Source of the DNA: Aquarana catesbeiana
Taxonomy: Eukaryota; Chordata; Amphibia; Anura; Ranidae
NCBI RefSeq assembly: GCF_042186555.1
Contig: NC_133327.1
Span: 55,116,408 to 55,180,407, forward strand
Direction: 5' to 3'
Length of the DNA stretch: 64,000 nucleotides
Shown: positions 33,234-45,075 of the stretch, one piece after another
Layout: each line of letters begins with the position of its first letter
How positions within the stretch are numbered: position 1 is the first letter of the stretch
The notes under the pieces: model-generated
Databases searched by the model: none
The model's input: only the letters and a program-made list of their open reading frames with translations
What the model was told of the DNA's origin: nothing
Position numbers and translations under genes: made by a program

Positions 33234-33416
33234 CAGTGGTCATCAACCCTGTCCTCAGGGCCCACTAACAGGCCAGGTTTGCAAGATAACTGAAATACAT
33301 CACAGGGGATATCATTTGCTGCTCAGTGATTGCAATATTCTAGTCTGCATCTCCTTAAGGTAATACATAAAACCTGGCCTGTTAGTGGGTCCTGAGGACA
33401 GGGTTGATGACCACTG
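33234..33416. mobile_element. 183-bp hAT MITE with exact 8-bp duplication
   Basis: CAGTGGTCATCAACCCTGTC and its complement at the right end are long inverted ends (about 45 bp each). AACTAGAG lies at 33226-33233 and again at 33417-33424. Confidence 0.95.
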
Positions 33417-33424
33417 AACTAGAG

Positions 33425-33696
33425 AACATCTTTTCCCTATACTTTGAAGGTATAGAGAGAGGGAGGTGTTCTATAGTTCTACAATACTTTCTGTACTAGA
33501 GTGACAATGCAGTCCCACCATAGATTTAGTAGAGTGGGTAAAGGTTGTCACCCCAGGGTTGAATAAAAAAAAAGAACTAAGCCACCACATTTAACATTAA
33601 GTTGAAGAATTTAATTGTAGATACACTTTAGGGTGCACACAACACACACCAGGTGTGCTGGCATGCTTTTATCACCACATGACAGTGCTTATACCC
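33425..33696. other. No gene seen
   Basis: Unassigned sequence between two hAT-type elements. Confidence 0.45.
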
Positions 33697-34087
33697 CAGT
33701 GGCTGCTGGTGCTCAAAATTTTGGGGGGGGCACAAACAATCTAAAAAATACTGAACAAAAACATCAAATGCAGCCAACTGTGCCTATCATATGCAGCCAA
33801 CTGTGCCCATAATATGCAGCCACTGTGCCCCCCCCCATTTGCTTTGCTAACACACCTGGCTGGACTGCGAGCGCAATGCTCTGTGCTCGCAGTTCACCTT
33901 TTTGAAGCATATTAGAGCCTATGGCTCTAATCAGGTGCTTTAAAAAAAACACCCCGCTGCTGTAATTCAGGCGCCGGATGCCTGAATAGGGGGTGGCTAC
34001 AGCGGCCATGGATAGATTAATACAACATTATCCATTTTACATAGAGGGGGTGGCGCCCATGCGCCCTTAATGGATGCACTGCCACTG
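33697..34087. mobile_element. Probable hAT non-autonomous element
   Basis: CAGTGGCTGCTGGTG at the left and ACTGCCACTG at the right, with imperfect flanks TTATACCC and TTATCCAC (6 of 8). The interior includes a TGCAGCCAACTGTGCCCAT triplication near 33770-33830. Confidence 0.6.
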
Positions 34088-34293
34088 TTATCCACTGTGT
34101 GACCAGGACCAGAGCAGCCTGAAAATAGTTTAGTATATGCATTTTTATTCCACAGGTTAGATAGTATAGGTGTTAGGATGGCAAAGTTGTAAGATTAGCT
34201 CAGAATTCCATTTATTTATTTTTTAACGCACAGGGCAGTGCACATCAGCTCACCACATAGGTTTGAACTGTTCCTATTAAAATATATTGCTTA

Positions 34294-35142
34294 TACACTC
34301 ACCGGCCACTTTATTAGGTACACCTTGCCCGTACCGGGTTGGACCCCTTTTGCATTCAGAACTGCCTTAATTCTTCGTGGCATGGAATCAACAAGGGGTT
34401 GGAAACATTCATAAGATTTTTTGACATGATAGCATCATGCAGTTGCTGCAGATTTGTCGGCTGCACATCCATTATGCAAATCTCCCATTCCACCACATCC
34501 CAAAGGTGCTCTATTGGCTTGAGATCTGGTGACTGGAGGCCATTGGAGTACAGTGATCTCATTGTCATGTTCAAGAAACCAGTGGGGAGATGATTTGAGC
34601 TTTGTGATCTGGTGCAATATTTTGCTGGAAGGAGCCATCAGAAGATGGGTACACTGTAGTCATAAAGGGATGGACATGGTCAGCAACAATACTCAGATAG
34701 GCTGTGACATTTGAACGATGCTCAATTGGTACTAAGAGGTCCAAAGTGTGCCAAGAAAATATTCCTCACACCATTACACCACCAGCCTGAACCACTGATA
34801 CAAGGCAGGGTGGATCCACGCTTTTATGTTGTTTATGCCAAATTCTGACCCTACCATCTGATTGTCATAGCTGAAATCAAGACTCATCAGACCAGGGAAC
34901 GTTTTTCCAATATACTATTGTCCAATTTTGGTGAGCCTGTGCGAATTGCAATTGTAGTCTCCGTTTCCTGTTCTTAGCTGACAGAAGTGGAACCCGGTGT
35001 GGTCTTCTGCTGCTGTAGACCATCTGCTTCAAGGTTCGATGTGTTGTGCATTCAGAGATGGTATTCTGCATACCTTGGTTGGAACGAGTGGTTATTTGAG
35101 TTACTGTTGCCTTTCTATCATCTCAAACCATTGGGTGACAAC
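34294..35142 (-). pseudogene. Tc1-like transposase remnant, minus strand
   Basis: The left end TACACTCACCGGCCACTTTA is a terminal-repeat type I associate with a vertebrate Tc1-like family. Minus-strand frames read RRPHRVPLLSAKNRKRRLQ, HQNWTIVYWKNVPWSDES (first catalytic Asp block), WFLEHDNEITVLQWPP and LKPIEHLWDVVEWE (Glu block). The intervening catalytic Asp region (NAPCH in relatives) lies in the frameshifted gap near 34650-34800. The copy is broken by frameshifts and cut at 35142 by a hAT insertion. Its 5' end is not found beyond 37204. Confidence 0.88.
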
Positions 35143-37196
35143 TAGGGATGAGCCGAACACCCCCCTGTTCGGTTCGCACCAGAACATGCGAACAGCCAAA
35201 AAATTTGTTCGAACACGCAAACACCGTTAAAGTCTATGGGACACGAACATGAATAATCAAAAGTGCTAATTTTAAAGGCTTATATGCAAGTTAAGTGTTA
35301 GGGGACCTGGGTCCTACCCCAGGGGACATGGATCAATGCAAAAAAAAGTTTTAAAAACAGTGTTTTTTTGGGGAGCAGTGATTTTAATAATGCTTAAAGT
35401 GAAACATTAAAAGTGTAATATCCCTTTAAATTTCATACCTGGGGGGTGTCTATAGTATGCCTGTAAAGGGGCGCATGTTTCCCGTGTTTAGAACAGTCTG
35501 ACAGCAAAATGACATTTCAAAGGAAAAAAAGTCATTTAAAACTACTTGCGGCTATTAATGCATTGCCAGTCCATGCGTTTCCAGATCCCGGCCCTCCCCC
35601 CTGTGTGAAATGGTAAGGGCCCTACCATTTCACTAAAAAACTGTCTAAAATGTTAAAAATGACAAGAGACAGTTTTTGACAATTTCTTTATTGCTTCTTC
35701 TTTCTTCCTTCATTTACTTCTTCTTCTGGTTCTTCCTCCGGTGTTCTCGTCCGGCATCTCCTCCGCAGCGTCTTCTTCCCTTCTTCTCCTCGGGCCGCTT
35801 CGCATCCATGGCATGGAGGGAGGCTCCCGCTCTTCTCTTCATCTTCTTCTCTTCATCTTCTTCTCGGGCCGCTCCGCATCCATGCTGGCATGGAGGGAGG
35901 CTCCCGCTGTGTGACGCTTCTCCTCTTCTGACAGTTCTTAAATAACGGGGGAGCGGGCAACCCGGTGACCCCGCCCCCTCCGACGCACGGTGATTTGACG
36001 GGACTTCCCTGTGGCGTCACGGGGACGAGAACACCGGAGGAAGAACCAGAAGAAGAAGAAGATGAAGGAAGATAGAAGAAAGAAGCATTTAAATAAAGGA
36101 ATTGTCAAAAACTGTCTCTTGTCATTTTTAACATTTTTGACAGTTTTTTAGTGAAATGGTAGGCCTTACCATTTCACACAGGGGGGAGGGCCGGGATCTG
36201 GGGGTCCCCTTGTTAAATGGGGCTTCCAGATTCCGATAAGCCCCCCGCCCGCAGACCCCCACAACCACTGGCCAGGGTTGTGGGATGAGGCCCTTGTCCT
36301 CATCAACATGGGGACAAGGTGTTTTGGGGGGCTACCCCAAAGCACCCTCCCAATGTTGAGGGCATGTGGCCTGGTACAGTTCAGGAGGGGGGGCGCTCTC
36401 TCGTCCCCCCCTCTTCTCCTGCGGCTTGCCAGGTTGCGTGCTCGGATAAGGGTCTGGTATGGATTTTTGGGGGGACCCCACGCCTTTTTTTTTTTTTTTA
36501 ATTTTGGCGCGGGGTTCCCCTTAATATCCATACCAGACCTGAAGGGCCTGGTATGGAATTTAGGGGGACCCCCCACGTCTTTTTTTTTTTTTGTCCGGGG
36601 TTCCCCTTAATATCCATACCAGACCTGAAGGGCCTGGTATGGAATTTAGGGGGACCCCCTCGTCATTTCTTTTTTTAATTTTGGTTCGGGGTTCCCCGGT
36701 GGGGAATTCCCATGCCGTTTTTATCAATGAACTTCTATGTGTATTGTCGGACCGGCAATGCATTAATAGCCGCAAGTAATTTTAAATGTCATTTTGCTGT
36801 CAGACTGTTCTAAACACGGGAAACGTGCCCCTTTACAGGCATACTATAGACACCCCCCAGGTACGAAATTTAAAGGGATATTACACTTTTATTGTTTCAC
36901 TTTAAGCATTATTAAAATCACTGCTCCCGAAAAAACGGCCGTTTTTAAAACTTTTTTTTGCATTGAACCATGTCCCCTGGGGCAGGACCCAGGTCCCCAA
37001 ACACTTTTTATGACAATACTATGCATATAAGCCTTTAAAATTAGCACTTTTGATTTCTCCCATAGACTTTTAAAGGGTGTTCCACGGCATTTGAATTTGC
37101 CGCGAACACCCCAAATTGTTCGCTGCTCTGCAAACTTGCGAACAGCCCATGTTCGAGTCGAACATGAGTTTGACTCGATCTCGAAGCTCATCCCTA
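35143..37196 (+). mobile_element. 2.05-kb hAT-type element, both ends intact
   Basis: TAGGGATGAGCCGAAC to GAAGCTCATCCCTA, with 8-bp flanks GTGACAAC (35135-35142) and GTGACAAT (37197-37204). The arms are broadly self-complementary, including GGGAGGCTCCCGC and GGTATGGA(T/A)TTTGGGGG blocks. There is no transposase. It is the uninterrupted counterpart of the 12-kb copy at 8740. Confidence 0.93.
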
Positions 37197-37252
37197 GTGA
37201 CAATGTGTATTCACTCTGCTAAATCTATGGAGAAGCTGCATTATCACCCTAA

Positions 37253-37606
37253 GGGCTCTTTCACACGGGACAGATCCATGATGATCCACCCCGTGAACGG
37301 AGCAGGAAGATGACAGGTCCGTCGCTGCACACTGTGCAGCGACAGACCTGTCAGAGTGCCGCTCTCCCCTATGGGGGATCGGATGATGACGGACCGTAGA
37401 GTCCGTTGTCACCCAATCCGATCTGAAAACGGATGGAAAAGTAGGTTTTTCCTCTGTTACACTTTTTCGGATCGGACCGGGTCGGATGTCAGCGGACATG
37501 TCACCGCTGACATCCGACGCTCCATAGAGATCTATGGAGGGTCCGTTCAGGTCCGCCTAAAAAACTGACAGGTGGATCTGAACGGATCGTCAGTGTGAAA
37601 GAGGCC
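37253..37606. mobile_element. Harbinger-like MITE (TTTCACAC ends)
   Basis: GGGCTCTTTCACACGGGAC and GTCAGTGTGAAAGAGGCC are inverted ends, with TAA at 37250-37252 and 37607-37609. Interior blocks GACATGTCACCGCTGACATC and GATCGGATGATGACGG pair within the element. Confidence 0.9.
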
Positions 37607-37609
37607 TAA

Positions 37610-38170
37610 GACAGATTGCATTGTAAAACTACAGAATACCTGCAAAGCATACATAGATGTTCTGTAGTTCACAGAGAGAGCTGGAACAATTCTGACAATT
37701 CTAAAAAAAAACCCTACTTTTTTGAGCATGACGCAATGCATGTAAGCACACACCACGTGTATGCAGGGCAGCCCTAAAGTGGTTGTAAACCTTCACATAT
37801 ACCCAGTGAAGTGGCTGGCCTCATGTGATAAACAGAGATTAAACATATCCTCCTACATAAGTTGTACCTCTCTACCTGCTGGCTTCTCTACATCCCTTCA
37901 AAGTCCAGTTGTTTTGAAGCTCAGAAAAAAGGGTACAGAGAGCTGAAATTGCACACCGCAGAGCTCTGTGAGGAGGGCTCTGAGAGCTGATTGGAGAGAA
38001 TAGATGCACACCCCCCCCCCCCTTTCACACAACTTACAGGAACAAAGCTGAGTCTGTCAGTCAGCTGGAGGTCCCTCCCCTGATGCCTTATTTCTCCTGG
38101 TGTCAGAAAAATTTGTCAGTGATTCCAGCTGATAGCAGAGGAATGAAGTACCAGACAGAAATGACACTAA
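37610..38170. other. No gene; MITE-like stretch 37775-38165
   Basis: CCCTAAAGTGGTTGTAAACC opens a stretch I recognise as a common ranid repeat. Its right end is unclear. It contains a C-run near 38010. Confidence 0.45.
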
Positions 38171-39295
38171 AGCCACACACGATTGAACTTTCCGACGGGA
38201 AATGTTCGATGACAGGCTGTTGGCAGAAAATCTGACCGTGTGTATGCTCCATCGGACAATTGTTGTCAGACTTCCCGCGGACAAATGTTGGCTAGCAGGT
38301 TTTAAAATTTTCCGCGGACAAATGTGTGTTGTCAGATTTTCTGAGCGTGTGTACACAAGTCCGTCGGACAAAAGTCCAAAGTACAAACACACATGCTCGG
38401 GAGCAAGGTTGAGCCAGAAGCGGTCGGTCTTGTAAACTAGCGTTCGTAATGGAGAATTAACATTTGTGACGTGGCAAATTATGAAATCTCGAAATGTAGC
38501 GCACATTCTCTTCTTTCATGGGATAATAATGAAGCTGCTTTGCTGGTGATACTGATGGAGTTATTTCAAACAAATTTTCAGAGGCTTTTTTTTTTCTAGT
38601 GATATCAAGAATAATATTATTATGCTTTTTTTTTTTTTTTTTTTTTTTTTGGGCAAGTTACCACAACACCATTATCCCATAGTTTTTAATATCAATGATA
38701 CAACTATGTTGGTGTCCCTTGTCAATTTTACATTGCATTTTTTTTTAAATGTAACTGCCTACTCCCAAACTATCATTTGAAGTAAAACACATAGTAAAAG
38801 TATTATTCTCCACAATTTTTTTATTGTGCATTAAAAAAAGAAAACAAATAAAATTAGACATGCTATCTGCCAATAGAACTTAACCAAAAAGTGCATTCTT
38901 TGCATCCAAAAATATAGAAAATATACAAAATCAAATCATCATTCAACCAAAAAATAATGTCAAAGCAATAACACCAAGTCCAATAGTAAATAACACGTTT
39001 TCTACTCCGATTCCGCAACATGTCTGGTTACGAACGGCCGTTCAGAAACAAACTGAAAAGCACAAAATGAAAAGTGCGAATCAACACTCACCAAACTTCT
39101 ACTAACATAAAATTAGCAGAAGGAGCCCAAAGGGTGGCGCTAAAGAGCTGAAAAACAACGTAGTACGTCACTACGTTTGTATTTGTTGGCCAACAATTGT
39201 GTGGCCGTGTGTATGCAAGACAAGTTTGGGCCAATGCCCTTCGGACAAAAGTCCACGGTTTAGTTGGCCAACAATCTGATCGTGTGTTTGAGGCT
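38171..39295. mobile_element. Harbinger-like element, 1.1 kb
   Basis: Left end AGCCACACACGATTG, right end CGATC...complement GTGTGTTTGAGGCT, with TAA at 38168-38170 and 39296-39298. It shares CTACTGGTAGAATTTTGGTGAGC-type interior segments (inverted near 39090-39130) with 23383-24038. A T-run is at 38622-38650. No transposase is visible. Confidence 0.75.
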
Positions 39296-39298
39296 TAA

Positions 39299-39482
39299 GA
39301 CCCTATACACACTAAACAACTTTTGTTGTCTGATTTCCTTTAGATTTACCAAAACCATGTAGTGCAAGGGCCTGCCTGATTGCCTACAAATTGAAACTCT
39401 TAAGGTCTGACCTCGTATTATATGGTTTGGTAAATCCTGAAGGAAAAAATCTACAGGACATTGTATAGTGCGTATCCAGCTT
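39299..39482. mobile_element. MITE related to 32260-32442
   Basis: GACCCTATACACACTAAAC at the left and TTGTATAGTGCGTATCCAGC at the right, with the shared interior TAGATTTACCAAAACCATGT. It directly adjoins the previous element at TAA 39296-39298. Its right TAA is decayed. Confidence 0.75.
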
Positions 39483-40082
39483 TAGTGATTTGGATTGCGA
39501 CACGTGCACACTATAGAGGCATATGTTTTGTTTATATTTCATGTCTCAGGTTTAAAGCCACTTTATTGAGTTCCTTGCTAGTATGCTGGTGGCTGCGCTG
39601 CATATTGTCATTGGTTGTTGTGCTGAAGTAAGAGGAAGATCCAAAAATAGTCGCTTAGGCTGAGAATTCAGAGTCATGCAACAGTTTCGCTTGATCATTG
39701 ACTCTGTCATTGTGTCTAATCTGTCTGTAACATATAACATTTACTGGTCCGAGATTTAACATGTAGTTATCTAAGGCAGCATTCACAACTGGGCGTCCTG
39801 AAAACAAACTTAAAACGTATGATGCATTTGTGGTGCCACCCCAAACGCGAGTAGCAGTCCTGTGTTGTGGGAAAATGCAGAATGTAAAATGCACTTGGCT
39901 CAGTAGCAAAAAAGGTACTTGGGCTACTTTGCCGCTTTTAACCGTAGGGGAGCCCATTAAAGTGAATGGGCTTCCCTATGCTTTTGCTTGACAAACACGT
40001 GTTAATAAAAGCCATGTCGTGCAGTGAATGCGGCCAAAAAGTGAAACAGATTTGTTCTTAGAACAACATTTTGGAAACTTAT
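39483..40082. other. No gene seen
   Basis: 39775-40035 looks MITE-like (GCAGCATTCACAACTGGGCG ... GTGAATGCGGCC). The rest is unassigned. Confidence 0.45.
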
Positions 40083-40243
40083 CCATTTCTAAAGTAGTTT
40101 TCAGTGCTGTTTAATACTTTTCAAATTGGGTCTACGTTTTCCCCCATTGTTATATTTTAGAACGACATCTAAAATGTAACAATGGGGGAAATCTAATCTG
40201 AGAAGCAATACACAGCACTAAAAACTAATTTAGAAATTGATAG
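40083..40243. repeat. Hairpin repeat, ~75-bp arms
   Basis: CATTTCTAAAGTAGTTTTCAG and CCCCCATTGTTA on the left pair with TAACAATGGGGG and CTAAAAACTAATTTAGAAAT on the right. Probably a small inverted-repeat MITE. Confidence 0.8.
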
Positions 40244-40315
40244 TTTTTTTAGTTTTTTGTTATTTTGTTTACTCGTAAATTTTTTAAAAGTGGTATGATT
40301 ATGTACCCCATACTC

Positions 40316-40680
40316 ATTCTCATGGGGGGAGGGCAAGATCTGGGGACCCCCTTATTAAAGGGGGGTTCCAGACTCTGATAAGCCCCCTGCTCTCAGACCA
40401 CCACAACCACCAACCAGGGTTGTGGGGAAGGGGCCCTTGTCCCCATTAACATAGGGACAAAGTGCTATGGGGGGCAAAGCCCCCCTGCCCCAAAGCACCC
40501 CCTCATGTTGAGGGTATGTGGCCTGGTATAGCTCAGGAGGTGGGGTGCTCACTTGCCCCCCCCCTTTCCTGGCCTGCCAGGCTGCATGCTCAGATAAGGG
40601 TCTGGTATGGATTTTGGGGGAACCCCACACCAATCTTTTTTCTTTTTTTCTGCCAGCAATTCTTTCTTATTTTTGACTGA
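40316..40680 (+). mobile_element. hAT-type fragment
   Basis: It matches the internal GTTGTGGGG...CATGTTGAGGG...GGTCTGGTATGGATTTTGG segment of the large hAT family. There are no termini. ORFs here are repeat-derived. Confidence 0.8.
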
Positions 40681-40702
40681 CTCATCCGTTTTTGCCCGCT
40701 CC

Positions 40703-41189
40703 TTAAAGTGGAGTTCCACCCAAAAATTGAACTTCCACTTTTTGGATTCCTCCCCCCTCTGGTGTCACATTTGGCACCTTTCAGGGGGGAGGAGGGAGCA
40801 GATACCTGTCTAATACAGGTATTTGCTCCCACTTCCTGGCATAGATCACCACGGCACTTGCGGTGACCTATGCCACTTCCGGCGCCTACCCCGTCCACCC
40901 CCGCTGTATTCTGTGAGACACAGAACACAGCAGGGACCTGAGAGGATGCGCATCGCGACTCGCGCATGCGCAGTAGGGAACCAGGAAGTGAAGCCGCAGG
41001 ACTTCGCTTCCTTATTTCCTTACCGAGGATGGCGGCGGCAGCAGCCGAGAGCCGACGGACGGATCGGCTTTGGCTGCCGACATCGCGGGCTCCCTGGACA
41101 GGTAAGTGTCCATATATTAAAAGTCAGCAGCTGCAGTATTTGGAGCTGCTGGCTTTTAATATTTTTTTTTCAGCTTACCTCTACTTTAA
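40703..41189 (+). mobile_element. TTAA-flanked MITE with an exon-like GC-rich interior
   Basis: TTAAAGTGGAG at the left and CTCTACTTTAA at the right, with TTAA on both sides (40703-40706, 41186-41189). The interior includes GAGGATGGCGGCGGCAG and ACAGGTAAGTG (see findings). Partial relatives lie near 56424 and 56845. Confidence 0.75.
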
Positions 41190-42014
41190 CAACTGGCAAT
41201 TCACAGTTTGTTATGGTGACAAAAACTAAAAAAAATGCAAAATGCATAAAAAACGCAACACTTGCATTTTTGGTCCGGGTCCATTGAAGACTATTACAGG
41301 CAACACACAATCTGATGCAGAAAAAAAATCCATTGCCCTTTCCAATAATACAGCAGCTGAAAAATGCATAGATTTGAATGTGTACTATAGGAAACCATGT
41401 TAAATGGACTGTAGTGTGTTCTGCAAAATGCACTAAAAAACGTATAGGTATGATGAACCTAGCGTAAGAGACAAATGTTTATATGTTCATGCTCATTCAA
41501 TCGACTGATCGCAGCTTTACATTGCCCAAACTGCCTGCCTAAAGTTTACAATACACCCGGAGGAGGCTGTTCATAAACCATAATGCTATATATTGCAGCA
41601 TGTTGCGATGAAAGGTGAGATCGCCTGTCAGATTTGGCGACTGTAAAGTGTACCCTTTTTTAATTTTTTTTCTGAACAGGTGAATTTACACTTTAATCAA
41701 TGACCAGCATAAGCTAGCTCAACACTGATGTTTTCCCATTCAGCCTTGGGAATAGGTAAATTGATTGTTCCTCCATCTATGCTATACAGTGCTGATGGAT
41801 GAATCTCTCACTACACTATTGTATTTTTACAGCCAACCCTGCCAGCTTTCAGATTACCTGTATGACTGCTGCATCTGATTGGATGCATGGATTGAATTAA
41901 TTTAAATAGACCAGCAATTGGGTCACCTAAAATTACTTTAAAAGGTGTTGTGACATATATTATCATATGTTAAATTGAAATCAGCCGCTTCTATAAAACA
42001 TATTTTTAAATAGT
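41190..42014. other. No gene; MITE debris 41200-41465
   Basis: 41210-41465 shares AAAATGCAT... and CTGTAGTGTGTTCTGCAAAATGC with the MITE at 30616. The remainder is unassigned. Confidence 0.45.
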
Positions 42015-43120
42015 GTTGGCCGAACTGTTTGGGCCGAGCAAAAGTTCACCCGAATTTCCTGTGCGTTTGTCGGGATGTTCGCCTGTCGAGCGCACAGTCA
42101 ATATGTTGTTAAGGAGCCGGCCAAGCAGCCGGTCACCGCGACCTTAACAACAAATGATTCATCAGCTGTCAGCGGGCTTTCCCAGCTGAAAGCAAAAAAT
42201 ATCTTCCTGGCAATACAACAAAAAGAACTGCGTGGAGACCCCCCCCCAGTCAATACTAGGCTTTTTGGGTCTGGTATGGATTTTAAGGAGTAGCTAACAC
42301 CAACATTTAAGTCATAGGGTTGCCCCCAAAATGCATACCAGACCCTTATCCGAGCATTCAGCCTGGCAGGCCAGGAAAGGAGGGAACAAGCAAGCGTCCC
42401 TCCTCCTGAACCATACCAGGCCACATGCCCTTAACATGAGGGGTGGGTTTTTTCAGGCAAGGGGGTATACCCCCCCACCCAAAGCACCTTGTCCCCATAT
42501 TGATTGGGACAAGGGCCTCTTCCGGACAACCCTGGGTGGGGGTTGTGGGGGTGCGTGGGCAGTGGGCTTATTGGACAACAAGGGGACCCCCAGATCCTGC
42601 CTCCATGTGACTGAGCATGGGGTACCCCTAGTATTGTACCCCTACTCATTCATCAAAAAAACTGTAAAAATAAATAAAAATACTACACTGGATTTTGACA
42701 AGTGCTTTATTAAAAAAATAAAAAACAATGTCCCCCAATGTAGATCCATCATCAATCATGACGCCCGCTGGACCCGAAAAAAAAAATAAACGCTCTGCAC
42801 TCGTCCAAGGCAGACTGCCGTATGCCTCCTCCGCCGTCTGGTCTGACATTTATTAAATAGGTAAGGGGCGGGGCCACCTGGTGATGTTCCCGACCCAGCA
42901 TGCACCGTTCAATGATGTCACAAGGGGGTGGGGCCACTAGGTGACATGACCAGGTGGTCCCGCCCCTTACCTATTTAAAAACTGTCAGGAGGAGACATTC
43001 GGCGGTCTGCCTTCGAGTGCGGAATGTTTTGTTTTTTGTTTTTCCGGGTCCTGCATTGTGGAAGGCATCATTATTGATGATGGATCTATATAGGGGACAT
43101 TTTTTTACATTTTTTTTTTA
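42015..43120. mobile_element. Decayed hAT-type element
   Basis: It begins near TGTTGGCCGAACTG and contains the GGTCTGGTATGGATTTTAAGG, CCTTATCCGAGCA and GGGGCGGGGCCACCTGGTGA blocks of the large hAT family, with long self-complementary arms (42860-42980). Termini and target duplication are not recognisable. Confidence 0.75.
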
Positions 43121-44008
43121 ATAAAGAGCCCTTTAAAGCCTGCCATACATGGATCTACGTTCCTTGCTGAACTGACCAAATTTTGATCCATGTAAGGGCT
43201 AGCTGGTTGTACACAAGTCAATCTATTCACCAACTTTTGTACAGCCAGCCTGTTATGTTTTTCCTATATGATCATTGCCATCAGTTGTAGCCAGCAACAC
43301 TGAATATTGTATTCTGCCAGTGAGGAAGGCTTACCACCTGCAATATACAATAGCACAGGGGGAATGTTCCCCCATCCACACCAAATGTGTGGATGGGGAA
43401 TTGCATCCTTTTTTTTTTTTTTTTTTTTCTTTCTTTCATTCATTCATCCTGATGGCTGGATGGGGGAAAAAATGAGATATGTATGGCCTGCCTAACACTT
43501 TCGGCAGCTACAGAGGTACAGGCAGAGAGATGGATAAAGAGTTATCAGGAGTCTGATGTTGCACCTGCAATCCATTGATCGCAGATTTAAAGCTTTGCAG
43601 GTTTCCATTGAAAAGAAAAATAAATGCACATTTTTCACCCAGGGAAGGGGGAGGCGATTGTACTGTTAATTTCTTCATTGAGGAATCTCTATTGACAAAA
43701 GATTAGAGGACTGCTGACAGCATGACTCATAAATGTCAAAGTCAATAATGGAGGTCTGGTGTGAAAACCTTGCCTCTTCATACACAAGCAAGATGCAACC
43801 TTATCCCTGTTATGTCCAGATGCTCTCCCAAGAATTGTCGTTGAGATGACATTGGCATTCAGTTGTGTATTCAACTTAATGACATTTTTAACTAAAATAT
43901 ATATATATATTCTCAGAGTTTAAAATATACCAGTCTAAGGATATTATCATTTAACAAATTTATTTGCCAAAAACTCAACACATTATATTTGACTATAGTG
44001 TATAGTTG
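43121..44008. other. No gene seen
   Basis: 43140-43275 is MITE-like (GCCTGCCATACATGGATC...). A T-run at 43409-43430 follows a short hairpin. The rest is unassigned. Confidence 0.45.
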
Positions 44009-44125
44009 TCATGCTTACCCCTAAAGCAGGTGGTCAGACACTACTAGCTGGCTTCTGTGTTCTTCACCTATAGCAGTCCCCTTTCATATAAAGCATATAC
44101 TGGTACTCTGTTGCCCCAGGACTTA
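44009..44125 (-). mobile_element. Gypsy-type LTR fragment
   Basis: TGTCATGCTTACCCCTAAAG and CAGGTGGTCAGACACTA match the start of the repeat at 47761. Similarity ends about 115 bp in. Confidence 0.65.
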
Positions 44126-44600
44126 TACGCAATCAGTGGTGTCAGGATGGGGGGGGCTGATGGGGCTATTGCCCCAAGTGGGCCCCCGAAAGCCCCGGGT
44201 CTCTAAATCTGTAAAATAATTATTAGCCCCGAGCCGTTTACACAGAGAGTGGGGATCGACCCAGCGCAGACAAATGACGTACAAAAGTCACGCTTCCTGG
44301 ACCCGGCTCCTATGGTGGATGTCACACTGGTCGAATGCCGGGACCGCGGGACGTGTGACTTTAATCATAGGCACCACCGGGTCCAGGGAGACGTAAATGA
44401 CACTGCGGCCGTGCCAGGCACTGGGAGATCCCTGCTCACTCTGTGTAAATGGATGAGCGGCTCTCCTAACCTGGCTCTGGCTGCCTGGTGCCTGCAGGGC
44501 TGTCTGAGTGGTCATGAATGGGATGGGCGCACTCGCACACTACAGGTAAGGCTGAGCTGCAGGAGTGTCAAGAGAGATCCTTTATAAATCAAAAGGCGAA
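44126..44600. other. GC-rich unassigned segment
   Basis: CAGTGGTGTCAGGATGG at 44134 resembles a hAT-type end, but no partner was found. The 112-aa open frame 44249-44587 has no recognisable domain. Confidence 0.35.
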
Positions 44601-44800
44601 CAAAGGTTCGCAGTCCAAGGACCTTGACTATGGAAAGCTCTGGACATCCACTTGGAAAAAAAAAATCTGGCCTTCAGGAAGAAGCTCAAGACCCATCTCT
44701 TCTGAAGACCCAGATGGACACTGGTGGCAAAGCGCCTTGAGGCGATTTAGTTTGCATATGTAGCACTATACAAGTTACTCATTCATTCATTCATTCAGAG
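44600..44800 (+). mobile_element. L2/CR1-type LINE 3' end
   Basis: A frame reading FRKKLKTHLF precedes GCGCCTTGAGGCG, AGCACTATACAAGTTACTC and an (ATTC)n tail. This is a typical 3' end for L2-clade LINEs. Confidence 0.7.
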
Positions 44801-45075
44801 ATCAGAGGCCACCTGATGCCTGACGTGTGCTGATGTGCTGTCAAGTAGGTCAGTGTATGTTTGGAAAGAATTAGAGTAGAAACATGGACTTTATAGGCTC
44901 ACGTGTATATTAGGTAACAAATTGAAAGTTTTTAATAGGATAAAGATAAAACCATTGTATACAAACACATTAAAAAAAACATAATTGAGTGACCTCAAGG
45001 ACTCATACCACCTCTAATACACATATATATCACATGTAACAAGCACAAAGTTTTGAAGTACGTAGAGTGATATAG

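Noticed and set aside
44249..44587. 112-aa ORF in GC-rich DNA near a hAT-like end
   Set aside because: No recognisable domain, start context or splice sites. Kept only as unassigned sequence.
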